Below, one piece after another: positions 35,523 through 45,071 of a stretch of 64,000 nucleotides of DNA. The stretch's first letter is position 1; every line of letters begins with the position of its first letter. The stretch comes from Candidatus Sphingomonas phytovorans (GTDB lineage Bacteria > Pseudomonadota > Alphaproteobacteria > Sphingomonadales > Sphingomonadaceae), in NCBI GenBank assembly GCA_029202385.1, contig CP119314.1:5011001-5075000 (forward strand), written 5' to 3'. Made by a program: the position numbers and the translations under genes. The notes below the pieces were generated by a model, which saw only the letters and a program-made list of their open reading frames with translations, was not told the DNA's origin and ran no database searches.

Positions 35523-36707
35523 TTAGCGCGCCAGCGCCGCCAGCTTGCCGGTATCGACTGACGCGACCGCCTGTTTCAGCGTGTCGATGGTCGGCGCGGC
35601 GCCTTCGGCGGACACCATGAAGCGGCTCGCGACCATCGTGACGTAGCTGCCGCTCTTCGACTGGGTATCCCATTTCTCGGTGACCATCGCGCCGCCGACC
35701 ATTGCGGTTTTTTCATAGCCGGTCGCGGTCTGCTTGCTCGACTGCATGTTCATCGCGCCGCCGAGCGAGGCAAGCGCGCCGGCCGCCGCCATGTCAGTGA
35801 CCGACAGGTCGAAGCTCTGGTCGCCCGAGATATAGTGGCCCTGCGCATGACTTCCGGCGATTCCGCCGACCCCGCCGCTCTGGGACTCGACGTCGCCGCG
35901 CGCGAAGCCGCCGATCGTGGCGGGCAGCATCGCTTGCAGCGTCGCGGCGGCGATCGGGGTCGCGGTGCCGTTCTGCATCTTGTCGGTCGCCGCCTTCATG
36001 CTGGCGACGGCAGCGTTGGCCTTGTCCAGATCGACCGTGCCCATGCCGGGCAGGTTCAACGATCCGTTCACCGTCCCGGCATCAGTCGCTGCGTTGAACA
36101 TCGGGCGCGCGAACGACGAGCCGACCTGGGTCGCCACCGCGCCGCACACCAGGAACACCACGATCGAGACGAGCATCGTCACGACGACATAGGGCGTGGC
36201 GCGTCCCTCGGGCACTTTCATCAGGATCGGCAGGCCGACCCAGAGGAGGTACAGGCCGTACAGGCCGAGGAGCGCCAGCCAGCTCAGCATCGGGATGATC
36301 TGGAAGACGCCGGCAAGCCAGCCGGCGGTGCCGGTGAACGCGGCGACCTTGAACGCTGAAACCGGATTCTTGGTGCCGCCGAAGCTGGGCGCAAGGGCGT
36401 TGATGATCAGCGACAGGATATAGACGCCGATCAGGGCAAGGACGTAGCCGACGAGTGCGCTGCTGACAGCCACACCGATCGGCGGGCGATAGGTGACGCC
36501 GAGGAAGCTGTAGCCGAAGACCAGCGCGCCGATCAGGCCGGCGACCGGGCCGATCGCCGCCAGCGGCACGACCCATCCCGTATAGATGCCCTTGATCGTC
36601 ATCGGTTCGGCGTCGATCCTGGGCCATTCCTGCGCTGGCGCAGTCAGCAGTCGCTTGATCCGTTCCACCATGTTCGTGGGTTGGTCGCCTGGAATATGCG
36701 TGGCCAT
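35523..36707 (-). CDS. Yip1-domain membrane protein
   Basis: A 394-residue protein. An N-terminal cytoplasmic segment (MVERIKRLLTAPAQEWPRID) is the usual opening of bacterial Yip1 proteins. About five membrane helices follow (about 45-215: VVPLAAIGPVAGLIGALVFG, ALIGVYILSLIINALAPSFG, VVVTMLVSIVVFLVCGAVAT). The C-terminal 170 residues are soluble and polar, probably facing the periplasm. The role in bacteria is unknown. The Yip1 part is a normal length; the long tail is less common. Confidence 0.88.
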   Translation of the reverse strand: MATHIPGDQPTNMVERIKRLLTAPAQEWPRIDAEPMTIKGIYTGWVVPLAAIGPVAGLIGALVFGYSFLGVTYRPPIGVAVSSALVGYVLALIGVYILSLIINALAPSFGGTKNPVSAFKVAAFTGTAGWLAGVFQIIPMLSWLALLGLYGLYLLWVGLPILMKVPEGRATPYVVVTMLVSIVVFLVCGAVATQVGSSFARPMFNAATDAGTVNGSLNLPGMGTVDLDKANAAVASMKAATDKMQNGTATPIAAATLQAMLPATIGGFARGDVESQSGGVGGIAGSHAQGHYISGDQSFDLSVTDMAAAGALASLGGAMNMQSSKQTATGYEKTAMVGGAMVTEKWDTQSKSGSYVTMVASRFMVSAEGAAPTIDTLKQAVASVDTGKLAALAR

Positions 36708-36882
36708 GGCCTGCTCCCTGTTGCTTGTCCCCCGACTGCGCGACCCTAGGCCCGGGCGTCCCGAAGGATAGGATCAAGGCGACATGCGCGACAGTTTCGC
36801 CCGTGCCGACCATAGCATGGTTCGCAATTGCGTGGCAGCGCCGTCATGCTATCCCGCCACGGCATCCGTTCCGGAGGGTCAC

Positions 36883-38796
36883 GTGCGCGCCAAACTCGCC
36901 TTCTTCCTGTCAGCCACCGCAACTGTCGCCACGCCGACGATGGCTGCGCCCGTCCATCAATATGCCGGGCTGGTCCTGTCGGCGAAGGGCGACCTGATCG
37001 CCAGCGTCGAGGGAGACGAGGACACGTCCCATTCGGCCATCGCCATCCGGTCAGCGAAGGACGGGCGGATCGTCCGCACGATCGACCCCTGCGCCGCCTG
37101 CAGCTATTCGGGCCTGACCTTTGCGCCCGACGGTACGCTCGCCTTTCTGCAGCGCGACCGGAAGGCGGGGACCGTCGCGCTGATGATCGATGGCGGCACG
37201 CCGCGCGCCATCGCGACGGTCGGCGGCATCGCCCAGACCCCGCGCTTCTCGCCCGACGGCAGGCGGATCGCGCTGCTCGTCACGATCGGCGCGGCGAAGG
37301 AAGCCGGCGCGACCCAGGCCGGCGTCAGGCAGATCGGCGAGATCGGCGAGCATAGCGACGAACAGCGCCTTGCCGTGTTCGACGTGGCGGGCGCCCCGGT
37401 TGCCCCGGCCGAGGTGAAGCCGCTCTCGCCGGCCGGCCGCTATGTCTATGAATATGACTGGACACCCGACGGCAACGGCTTTGTGGCCTCCTCGGCGCTA
37501 GGCAATGGCGACAATAACTGGTGGGTCGCGACGCTCGATGCGATCGATGCGCGAACCGGCGCGGTGCGCAGGATCGCGAAGCCGGCGACCCAGATCAATT
37601 TCCCTCGCATCTCGGCCGATGGCAGGACGGTCGCCTATGTCGGCGGGTTGATGAGCGATTTCGGATCGGTCGGCGGCGATGTGTGGACGGTGCCGTTCGC
37701 CGGGGGCGTGCCGCGGAACATGACCGAGGGAGCGCCCTTTACCGTCACCTCGCTGCTATCGACCGGCAGCCGTTTTCGCGGAACGATGCTGAAGGGCAGC
37801 GATGCCGGCCTGCTCGACCTTGGCGCGCAGCCCGCCATCGGGTGGAGCCGCCCTTCGAGCTTCGAGGCGGGCGACGCCAGGGTCGCCTATAGCGCCGATG
37901 GCCGGGCCGTCGCGATGGTCGTGCAGGACTATACGCACGCGCCCGCGATCTTCGCCGGGCCGGTGGCCAGGCCGGTGCAGATCACGCACGATAATGACGC
38001 GCAGCCGGCGCTCGTCACCGCGCGCAGCGTGACGTGGAAGAATGACGGCTTCGACGTGCAGGGCTGGCTGCTCGCGCCCGCCGGTGCCGATCCGGCGAAG
38101 AAGGCGCCGATGGTCACCGTGGTGCATGGCGGGCCGGCCGCGGCGTCAACGCCCAATTTCCTGCCGGCGAACGGCCTGTCGGCGGGCCTTGCCCGTGCCG
38201 GCTATTATGTCTTCCTGCCCAATCCCCGTGGCAGCTATGGCCAGGGCGAGGCCTTCACCGCGGCGAACAAGCGCGATTTCGGCGGGGGCGACCTGCGCGA
38301 TATCCTGGCCGGCATCGATGCCGTCGAGAAGATCGCGCCGATCGACGAGGCCCGGCTGGGCCTGACGGGCGGTAGTTATGGCGGCTTCATGTCGATGTGG
38401 GCGAACACGCAGACCAAGCGCTTCAAGGCGATCGTGGCGGGGGCGGGGCTGTCCAACTGGATCAGCTATTACGGCACCAACGGCATCGACCAGTGGATGC
38501 TGCCTTTCTTTGGCAAGACGATGTACGACGACCCGAAGGCCTATGAGGCGGTATCAGCCGTCTATTTCATGAAGCAAGCCAGGACCCCGACCTTCATCTA
38601 TGTCGGCGAACGCGACATCGAGGTGCCGCCGACCCAGTCGATCGAATATTGGCATGGGCTGAAGGATCAGGGCGTGCCGACCAGCCTGGTGATCTATCCA
38701 GACGAGGGACATCGGATCCGCGCGCCGGGGAACATGGCCGATGTGCAGAAGCGCACGATCGCGTGGTTCGACACATATCTGGCGGGGTCGAACTAG
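36883..38796 (+). CDS. S9-family serine peptidase (prolyl-oligopeptidase type), exported
   Basis: 637 residues from GTG at 36883, chosen for GGAGGG upstream and a signal peptide (LAFFLSATATVATPTMA). An N-terminal beta-propeller (about 25-390) is followed by an alpha/beta-hydrolase catalytic domain: TVVHGGPAAAS (oxyanion region), the nucleophile Ser in LTGGSYGGFMSMW, Asp in YVGERDIEVPP and His in YPDEGHRI. Members cut short peptides or remove acyl-amino acids. The specificity is not evident. The enzyme should be periplasmic. Confidence 0.93.
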   Translation: MRAKLAFFLSATATVATPTMAAPVHQYAGLVLSAKGDLIASVEGDEDTSHSAIAIRSAKDGRIVRTIDPCAACSYSGLTFAPDGTLAFLQRDRKAGTVALMIDGGTPRAIATVGGIAQTPRFSPDGRRIALLVTIGAAKEAGATQAGVRQIGEIGEHSDEQRLAVFDVAGAPVAPAEVKPLSPAGRYVYEYDWTPDGNGFVASSALGNGDNNWWVATLDAIDARTGAVRRIAKPATQINFPRISADGRTVAYVGGLMSDFGSVGGDVWTVPFAGGVPRNMTEGAPFTVTSLLSTGSRFRGTMLKGSDAGLLDLGAQPAIGWSRPSSFEAGDARVAYSADGRAVAMVVQDYTHAPAIFAGPVARPVQITHDNDAQPALVTARSVTWKNDGFDVQGWLLAPAGADPAKKAPMVTVVHGGPAAASTPNFLPANGLSAGLARAGYYVFLPNPRGSYGQGEAFTAANKRDFGGGDLRDILAGIDAVEKIAPIDEARLGLTGGSYGGFMSMWANTQTKRFKAIVAGAGLSNWISYYGTNGIDQWMLPFFGKTMYDDPKAYEAVSAVYFMKQARTPTFIYVGERDIEVPPTQSIEYWHGLKDQGVPTSLVIYPDEGHRIRAPGNMADVQKRTIAWFDTYLAGSN

Positions 38797-38803
38797 GCGT
38801 ATT

Positions 38804-38829
38804 TTCCCTCTTCCGCAGGGGGAGGGGAA
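38804..38829. terminator. Possible bidirectional terminator
   Basis: A short imperfect hairpin (TCCCTC... with GAGGGGA) with a T-rich left flank lies between the convergent S9 peptidase and SleB-type genes. It resembles one half of the intergenic repeat seen at 39947-40108. Confidence 0.4.
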
Positions 38830-39852
38830 TTATCTGAGCGGCTTGCCTGAGTCTTTCCAGCGGTCGAGAATCTGGGACTCTCCGGTCGTATCGGCTGGCG
38901 CGACCGCGGGTTTCAGCGTGCCGCTCTGCGCATAGGCTGGCTGAATCGAGGCCGGCACGGTCGGGGGAGTGGATGTCGGCACGGCGGCCGCAGCGGTCGC
39001 CAGGACCAGGTCGGGCGTCGCGGGGCGGGGATGCGGCCCGGGGAAGGGCTCGCCCCCGGCATAATGCTGGCTGAACGCGGCGGGTGTGCCCCACCAGCCC
39101 TGCCAGCGGTGGAAGAAATGGGCGCCGAGCGCGGCGGTCATCACCAGGCTGCGGTTCCAGGACGGGGTGACCGCATAAGTGTGGTAATGGGTCGCGAGGC
39201 CGACCGGCGCGAACACATGGCCGTTCAGTGCCGCCGCCGCGACCTTCATCGCACGGAGCCAGTATGTGCGCGACGGCGCCCGTGCCATCGATCCGTCGCA
39301 GGCGAAGCTGAACTGGCAGCCGGTGCCGCGCTCCGACCCCTGATAGACGACGCCGCACACCGTCGCGGGGAAGGCGGGATGGCGCATCCGGTTGAGGATC
39401 ACCTGCGCCACTGCCTGCTGGCCTGCATCGGGCTCGGTCGCCGCCTCGTAATAGATCGCGGTGGTCAGACATTGCAGCGCCCGCGCGCGATCGGTCGGGC
39501 TGGCATTCTTCATCGAGAAGGGCCGGGCCGGGCGAATCGAGGCATCGGTCGCCAGCGATGCCGCCTCGGGCGGCAGCGGCATGTCGGGCAGCCTGGTCGT
39601 TCCGGTCGTGCCGGCGCCGGGGGTCGGGCTCTCCTCGGCGATATAGAACCAGGCGGCGCCGGGGAAATGATCCTCGGCCTCGTAGCCGACGGGCTTCGCC
39701 GCCCTGGCTTCGGCCTTGGCCTGCTGTTCGACGATCGCGCGGAGGGCGGCATGGGCGGAAACGCCCGCGCAGATCAGCGCGACGATCCCGACGATGCCGA
39801 GCTTGCCGAGCCGCCGCATCCTGAACCAGTCTTTGATCGCGCCCCAGGCCAT
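38830..39852 (-). CDS. SleB-type cell-wall hydrolase
   Basis: A 340-residue protein. One membrane anchor lies at about residues 16-36 (LGIVGIVALICAGVSAHAAL), then a spacer and a Hydrolase_2/SleB catalytic domain at about 125-245. Motifs are LTTAIYYEAATEPDAGQQAV, where the catalytic Glu follows YY, VAQVILNRMRHPAFPATVCG, VYQGSERGTGCQFSFACDGS and HYHTYAVTPSW. The C-terminal 90 residues are Pro/Ala-rich and disordered. It probably cleaves peptidoglycan (lytic transglycosylase-like) for wall remodelling. Confidence 0.92.
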   Translation of the reverse strand: MAWGAIKDWFRMRRLGKLGIVGIVALICAGVSAHAALRAIVEQQAKAEARAAKPVGYEAEDHFPGAAWFYIAEESPTPGAGTTGTTRLPDMPLPPEAASLATDASIRPARPFSMKNASPTDRARALQCLTTAIYYEAATEPDAGQQAVAQVILNRMRHPAFPATVCGVVYQGSERGTGCQFSFACDGSMARAPSRTYWLRAMKVAAAALNGHVFAPVGLATHYHTYAVTPSWNRSLVMTAALGAHFFHRWQGWWGTPAAFSQHYAGGEPFPGPHPRPATPDLVLATAAAAVPTSTPPTVPASIQPAYAQSGTLKPAVAPADTTGESQILDRWKDSGKPLR

Positions 39853-39946
39853 GGCTGCGCCATAGCCGATCGATCCCGGCCGCGCTGCCCTCCATTTCAG
39901 GGTGTGTCGCAGCGAAACACTTGGTGGTTAACGTAATTCTTGGAAA

Positions 39947-40108
39947 GCTCCCTCTCCCCTCGTGGGAGAGGGAAGGGGCCCAGGCGAAGCCTGGGAAGGG
40001 TGAGGGGGACATTCGAAGTTCGAGCCTCACTCCCCCTCATCCAACTCCGACTAACTCTCTTCGTTCGCACGTCTCCGTATCCTTCTCCCACAAGGGGAGA
40101 AGGAGCTA
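39947..40108. repeat. Intergenic palindromic repeat, copy 2
   Basis: The same order of blocks as at 12782-13011: CTCCCTCTCCCC left edge, GGGAGAGGGAAGGGGCCC, inverted pair GAAGGGTGAGGGGGAC / CCTCACTCCCCCTCATCC, and right edge CTCCCACAAGGGGAGAAGGA. The centre differs and lacks the nested palindrome of copy 1. It sits just upstream of the SleB-type gene, at the 3' end of the M16 gene. Confidence 0.85.
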
Positions 40109-42937
40109 TTTCAGCGCGGCCGTGTCCAGCTTGAGCGCGCTCGCCGGGATCAGTTCCAGCTTCGGATAGGCCTTGCGCAGCGCCTCGATGAAGTCCTTCG
40201 CATCGCCGACCACGATGATGCTCGCCCGATCCGGATCGAGCAGGCGCGCCGCGGCTGCCTGCACCGCAGCCGGGTCGACCGCCGAGACCTTCGACGTGAA
40301 GGCCTTGAGCTCGCTCAGCGGCACGTCCTGAACGACATAGGCGCCGAGCACGCCCGCGATGCCGTCGGTCGTCTCGACGCCGCGGCCGAAATCGCCGATC
40401 AGCGTCGCCTTGCGCGGTTCGAGCTCGTTCGCCGGCACCGGCTCCGTTCCGAGGCGCTTCATCTCGGCGACCATGATCGCCACGGTTTCCGGCGCGGTCG
40501 GGTTCTTGGTCTGGGTCCGGGCCGAGATCGAGCCGGGCTCGCGCCGTGCCGACAGGGAGCTGCCCGCGCCGTAAGCGAGGCCACGCTTGATCCGGATCTC
40601 CTGGTTGAGTCGCGAGGAGAAGCCGCCGCCCAGCACGGTGTTGGCGACGCTCGCCGGATAGAAGCTGGGATCGCGGCGGGCGATGCCGGGCCGGGCGACC
40701 ACCACACCGGCCTGCCCCGCGCCCGGCATGTCGACGACGATCACGCGGGGCTCGGGCAGGGGCTGGCCGGCGGTGGGGGCTGGGGTCTGCCGGGCGGTGG
40801 AGCGCCAGCCGGCGAAATTCTTCTCGGCGAGCGTCCTTGCCGCTGTGGGCGTGATGTCGCCGACCAGCACGAGTGTCGCCTGGTTCGGCTGCCATGTCCT
40901 CGCATAGGCGCTGCGGATGTCCGCTGCCTTGATCGCCTTCAGCGATTCGGGCGTGCCCGACAGCGCATGGCCATAGGGCTGGTTGCCGAACACCGCCCGG
41001 CCCGCGACCAGCCCGGCAAGCTGCGATGGGTCCTTGATCGTGACCGAGACGCCGTCGATCGCCTGGGCGCGGGCGCGCTCGATCTCCTCGTCCGCAAAGG
41101 CCGGATTCTGCGCGACATCGGCGAGGATGCCGAGCGCGGGTGCTGCCTGGTCCGACTTCACCGTCACCGAGATGGACGATCCGTCCCAGCTCGCATCGCT
41201 GCCGATCGATCCGCCGAGCGCCTCGATCTGGGCGGCGATCTGCGTGGCGGAGCGGGTGCGGGTGCCCTTCGGCAGCAGGTCGGCGGTCAGGCTGCCAACG
41301 CCGGCGCGGTCGGACGGGTCGGCGGCGCCGCCGCCGGTCGCCACCAGCGCGGCGGTGAGCAGCGGCAGATCGTGCTTCTCGACGACGAGCACGCGCAGGC
41401 CGTTGGCGAGCCTGATCTCTTGCGGTGCCGGAATGGCCGCGACGACGGGCGCGCCCGGCGCTGGCGGTGCCACCCGCTCCGCCTCCGGTGCCGGCGTCAC
41501 GATCTCCACATTGGCGGGCGCGGCCAGCGGCGCGACCTGGACCGTCGAGGCGACTGTCACCGTGTCGCCCTTGGCGCCGGCCGGGGCGCTTTCGGCGGGG
41601 AGATAGTGGATCGCGGCCGAGCGCTCGTCGCGGAGATATTTCTGCGCGACCCGCTGGATATCGGCGGCCGTGACCCGGGCGATCTCGGCAAGCTGCCGGT
41701 CGGAAGCGCGCGGATCGCCGTTGATGATCACCGAGGCGGCGAGGGTCGAGGCCTTGCCCTCGGCCGTCTCCCGGCCGCGGAGCACGCTGGTCAGGATCTC
41801 GTTCTTCGCCTCGGCCAGCTCGGCGGCGGTGACGGGCGCGTCGCGCAGCCGCGCCACCTCGCGCCGCAGCGCCGCTTCGCCGGCATCGGCGGTCTTGCCG
41901 CCAGCCAGGATCGCGAAGACGCCGAGATTGCCCGGGCCCTGCTTGGTGTCGAGATAGGTCTCGGCGGTCTGGGCGAGCTGGTCGCGATAGACGAGCGTCT
42001 CGTACAGCCGCGAGCTCTCGCCCTGCGACAGCACCGCATTGAGCACGGTGAGCGCGGGGATGTCGGCATCATTGTCGGGCGGCAGCGGATAGCTGATCAT
42101 CACCGCGGGCAGGGGCGTGTTCTGCTCATAGACGGTGACGTGAGTCGCCCTGGTGCGCTCGGGCTCGGTCACCGTCACGCGCGGGATCGGGCGGTCGGGC
42201 TTCCTGATGCCGGCGAAATACTGGTCGACCCAGGCATCGAGCTGCTTCGGATCGAAATTGCCCGACACGACGAGGATCGCATTGTCGGGCCGGTAATAGG
42301 TCGCGTGAAAGGCGCGGACATCGTCGATCGTCGCGTTTTCCAGATTCTCCAGGCTGCCGATGCCGGGCCGGGCATAGGGGTGCTTCGTGTAGGAAATCTC
42401 GGGGAAGTAGATCGAGAAGAGCTTGCCATAGGGCTGGGCGAGGGTGCGCAGGCGCAGCTCCTCCTTCACCACGTCGCGCTCGGACGCGAAGCTCTTGGGC
42501 TCGACCACCAGGCTCGCCATCCTGTCGGCCTCGGCGAACAGCAGCCGTTGCAGATGATTGGCCGGCACCACCTCGTAATAATTGGTATAGTCGTCATTGG
42601 TGGAGGCGTTGTTGTAGCCGCCGACATCCTCGGTCAGCCGGTCCATCTGTTCCGCGACGAGGTTGCGCGTCGCCTTGAACATCAGATGCTCGAACATGTG
42701 GGCGAAGCCGGATCGGCCGGCGGGATCGTCCTTCGATCCGACATCGTACCAGACCTGCACCGCGACGTTGGACGTCCCGGTATCGCGGATCGCATAGACG
42801 CGTAGGCCATTGGCCAGCGTGCGTTCGGTGAAGTCGAGCGGCTTCACCGCGGCGGCGGGCGCTGGCGCCTTCTGCGCCTGGGCCGAGAGCGGGAGCAAGG
42901 CTGCGCCCAACAGGAGGACGGCACGGGAAAGGCGCAT
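40106..42937 (-). CDS. M16-family zinc peptidase, two-domain, exported
   Basis: A 943-residue pitrilysin-family peptidase with a signal peptide (AVLLLGAALLPLSAQAQ). The first half carries the zinc site GFAHMFEHLMFKATRN (HxxEH). The second half is a non-catalytic M16 repeat lacking HxxEH (RLANGLRVLVVEKHDLPLLT, VGSLTADLLPKGTRTRSAT, RSAYARTWQPNQATLVLVGD). Such fused two-half forms fold into a clamshell that degrades peptides in the periplasm. The ATG at 42937 was chosen over an upstream start because of the signal peptide. Confidence 0.95.
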   Translation of the reverse strand: MRLSRAVLLLGAALLPLSAQAQKAPAPAAAVKPLDFTERTLANGLRVYAIRDTGTSNVAVQVWYDVGSKDDPAGRSGFAHMFEHLMFKATRNLVAEQMDRLTEDVGGYNNASTNDDYTNYYEVVPANHLQRLLFAEADRMASLVVEPKSFASERDVVKEELRLRTLAQPYGKLFSIYFPEISYTKHPYARPGIGSLENLENATIDDVRAFHATYYRPDNAILVVSGNFDPKQLDAWVDQYFAGIRKPDRPIPRVTVTEPERTRATHVTVYEQNTPLPAVMISYPLPPDNDADIPALTVLNAVLSQGESSRLYETLVYRDQLAQTAETYLDTKQGPGNLGVFAILAGGKTADAGEAALRREVARLRDAPVTAAELAEAKNEILTSVLRGRETAEGKASTLAASVIINGDPRASDRQLAEIARVTAADIQRVAQKYLRDERSAAIHYLPAESAPAGAKGDTVTVASTVQVAPLAAPANVEIVTPAPEAERVAPPAPGAPVVAAIPAPQEIRLANGLRVLVVEKHDLPLLTAALVATGGGAADPSDRAGVGSLTADLLPKGTRTRSATQIAAQIEALGGSIGSDASWDGSSISVTVKSDQAAPALGILADVAQNPAFADEEIERARAQAIDGVSVTIKDPSQLAGLVAGRAVFGNQPYGHALSGTPESLKAIKAADIRSAYARTWQPNQATLVLVGDITPTAARTLAEKNFAGWRSTARQTPAPTAGQPLPEPRVIVVDMPGAGQAGVVVARPGIARRDPSFYPASVANTVLGGGFSSRLNQEIRIKRGLAYGAGSSLSARREPGSISARTQTKNPTAPETVAIMVAEMKRLGTEPVPANELEPRKATLIGDFGRGVETTDGIAGVLGAYVVQDVPLSELKAFTSKVSAVDPAAVQAAAARLLDPDRASIIVVGDAKDFIEALRKAYPKLELIPASALKLDTAALK

Positions 42938-43057
42938 GAACGATGACTCCAGTGTTGCAGGAGGAGGCTGGTTGCGGGTTGGTGTCGCGCCGGGGTCGGG
43001 TTGTGTCAATTCTGCGGGACACCGGCTGCGCGGTGCCTGATGCCGGATACCGGGGCA

Positions 43058-43732
43058 TCAGCACTTCGGATCGGCGGCCCGGTTGATATCGGCGGTGCCG
43101 AGGATCGTCTTCGCATAGCCGCCCCGGGCGACTGCGATCATCGCGCGCCCGACCTTCTCGGTCGTGGTCGCCAGTGCGGGGGATAGCGCGCCCAGCAACG
43201 AGGCGAGCGGTCCGGTCAGCGCATAGGCGGCGCGATACCAGCCTGTTTTCGAGACGATGCCGTGGAGTGGCTGGATGAAGCCGGGCCGGAACATATAGGC
43301 GGCGGCGAACGGCAGGGCGAACAGGGCATTCTCGGTCCGGCCCTTCACCCGGGCCCACATGATCCGGCCTTGCTCGCTGCTGTCAGTGCCGGCGCCCGTC
43401 ACGTAGATGAAGGTCATGCCGGGATTGAGTCCGGCGAGCAGCGTGGCGGCCGTCACCGTCAGGTCGTGGGTGATGCGCGTATAATCGGCCTCGGACATGC
43501 CGACGGCCGAGACGCCAAGGCAGAAGAAGCAGGCATCGAAGCCGCTCAGCTCCGCTGCCTCGCCGCCTATGTCGAACAGATCGGGGAGCAGGATTTCGCG
43601 GAGTTTCGGGTCAGCCCGTCCGGACGGCGCACGGCCGACCGTGACCACCCGGTCGACGCCCGGATCGATCAGGCATTCGCGCAGCACGCCTTGCCCGACC
43701 ATGCCAGTCGCACCGAAGAGGAGGATGTTCAT
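43058..43732 (-). CDS. NAD(P)-binding Rossmann-fold protein (atypical SDR)
   Basis: A 224-residue protein. It opens with the nucleotide-binding loop ILLFGATGMVGQGVLRECL, then FDACFFCLGVSAVGMSEADY, and TFIYVTGAGTDSSEQGRIMW followed by ARVKGRTE, which supplies the usual Lys. A late hydrophobic part (YMFRPGFIQPLHG) is typical of NmrA/YbjT-like atypical short-chain dehydrogenases. Such proteins may act as redox sensors or reductases. The target is unknown. Two Cys at FFCLG and the C-terminal PKC are not conserved to my knowledge. Confidence 0.85.
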   Translation of the reverse strand: MNILLFGATGMVGQGVLRECLIDPGVDRVVTVGRAPSGRADPKLREILLPDLFDIGGEAAELSGFDACFFCLGVSAVGMSEADYTRITHDLTVTAATLLAGLNPGMTFIYVTGAGTDSSEQGRIMWARVKGRTENALFALPFAAAYMFRPGFIQPLHGIVSKTGWYRAAYALTGPLASLLGALSPALATTTEKVGRAMIAVARGGYAKTILGTADINRAADPKC

Positions 43733-43805
43733 GGACGAGAGGTAACAGGCGGGAGCGCCCGGGGATAGCGAGCAAGCGTCGGGGCCTGAACCCCGGGCGG
43801 CGGAA

Positions 43806-44309
43806 TCAACCGCCGCGGCGCGGCTTGCTCTCCTCGGATGGCCCGTTTGGCCCGACCGGGCCGATCGGCACGGCCCCGTTGCGCGCCGCGGCCTTCTCTG
43901 CCGGGGTGACCACGCCGTCGTGATTGGTATCCATCAGGTCGAACGCAGCGAGGGCGCGCGCGCCCGCTTCCTTGCGGCTGAGCTTGCCGTCATGATTGGT
44001 GTCGACCGCGTTGAAGGCGGCGTCGGCGGCGTTGAGCATCTTCTGCGCCTGCTCCCGTGATGGGGCGCCGGCCGTGCCTGGCGGGGTCCGGTTCAACACC
44101 GCGGCCATGCGCTTGGCGAATTCGGCGCGGCTCATGAAGCCGTCCTTGTTGGTATCGGCGAGATCGAACACCTGCTTCACCTGCGCCTCGACCTGAGCGC
44201 GCGTGACGTTGCCGGCCGGCGCGGCAGGCGCCCTTGTCTGCGCAAGGAGGGGCGTCGCAAATGTCAGGGCGATGATCGCGCCCAGGGTCGGAGAGTTGGT
44301 ACGGAGCAT
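43806..44309 (-). CDS. Exported EF-hand calcium-binding protein
   Basis: A 167-residue protein with a signal peptide (LGAIIALTFATPLLAQ). Three EF-hand loops are visible: DLADTNKDGFMSRAEF, FNAVDTNHDGKLSRKEAG and FDLMDTNHDGVVTPAEKA. They are separated by helices, so the protein should bind two to three Ca2+ in the periplasm. The tail GPVGPNGPSEESKPRRGG is disordered. A similar but distinct EF-hand gene lies at 52307-52840. Confidence 0.92.
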   Translation of the reverse strand: MLRTNSPTLGAIIALTFATPLLAQTRAPAAPAGNVTRAQVEAQVKQVFDLADTNKDGFMSRAEFAKRMAAVLNRTPPGTAGAPSREQAQKMLNAADAAFNAVDTNHDGKLSRKEAGARALAAFDLMDTNHDGVVTPAEKAAARNGAVPIGPVGPNGPSEESKPRRGG

Positions 44310-44461
44310 CGAAGAACCTTTCGCGGGCGCATGGGCTGCGGCCGGGCGCAGCATCGCTTCGGGACAAGCGATAGGCTGGGCAAGCTATCTGCGAGGTGAA
44401 CGGGCCGGGGCGAGGCGCGGGTCGGATATACGGTGCCTCTTTCAGCTCTTGCTTTCTAACG

Positions 44462-44478
44462 CCTACTATATTAGTAGG
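44462..44478. promoter_or_regulatory. Perfect palindrome just upstream of the DUF1399-like gene
   Basis: CCTACTA (44462-44468) and TAGTAGG (44472-44478) form a perfect inverted repeat around TAT, ending nine bases before the ATG at 44487. The location over the ribosome-binding/promoter zone and the AT-rich core look like a repressor operator. No repressor gene is next to it. Confidence 0.6.
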
Positions 44479-44486
44479 ATATTTAG

Positions 44487-45065
44487 ATGAGCGGGACGAA
44501 TCGTCTGCCGGCAGCATATCGCGATCACGCGGTGTGGGCCTCGCTTTCCCACTATATCATCGGCCCCGAGGACGCTGCGCTGACCTTCACGGCACGGCTC
44601 GCGCGGGAAAACGGGTGGAGCACGGCTCATGCCGCGCGAGTGGTCGACGAATACAGGAAATTCTGTTTCCTCGCCGTCACGGGCGACCGCGAAGTCACGC
44701 CGTCAGACGCGGTCGATCAGGCGTGGCATCTGCACCTGACCTACAGCCGGGACTATTGGGAGCGCTTCTGCCCCGAGATCCTCGGTCGCCCGCTCCATCA
44801 CGGCCCGACGGCGGGCGGCGCAGGCGAGCGCGGCCGCTTCTTCGAGCAATATGCCGATACGTTGAAACGCTATGAGCAGGTCTTCGGCGAGGCGCCGCCG
44901 GCGGATATCTGGCCGGGCGGGGCGCAGCGGCTGATCGACGATCCCCGGGCGCGCCGGGTCCACCCGCGCGACGCCTTCATCATCCCCAGGCGCAGGGCGC
45001 TGTCGTTCCTGCTGGCGACGCTGATCGCAGCGGCGGCGCTCCTTGCGTTTGCGGTGTCACGGTAG
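44487..45065 (+). CDS. Glycine-rich-domain-like (DUF1399-type) protein with C-terminal anchor
   Basis: A 192-residue protein. The motif TPSDAVDQAWHLHLTYSRDY (about residues 72-91) is the signature seen in glycine-rich domain protein-like (GRDP, DUF1399) families. It precedes a helical region (RGRFFEQYADTLKRYEQVFG) and a single C-terminal membrane helix (LSFLLATLIAAAALLAFAVS), so most of the protein faces the cytoplasm. The function is unknown. It starts behind a perfect palindrome, and the TIGR04222 gene follows six bases after its stop, so they are one operon. Confidence 0.75.
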   Translation: MSGTNRLPAAYRDHAVWASLSHYIIGPEDAALTFTARLARENGWSTAHAARVVDEYRKFCFLAVTGDREVTPSDAVDQAWHLHLTYSRDYWERFCPEILGRPLHHGPTAGGAGERGRFFEQYADTLKRYEQVFGEAPPADIWPGGAQRLIDDPRARRVHPRDAFIIPRRRALSFLLATLIAAAALLAFAVSR

Positions 45066-45071
45066 AGGAGC

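Noticed and set aside
40967..42805. A 612-codon plus-strand frame across the M16 peptidase
   Set aside because: Antisense shadow, no motif or ribosome site. The M16 gene with its zinc site is clearly the real one.
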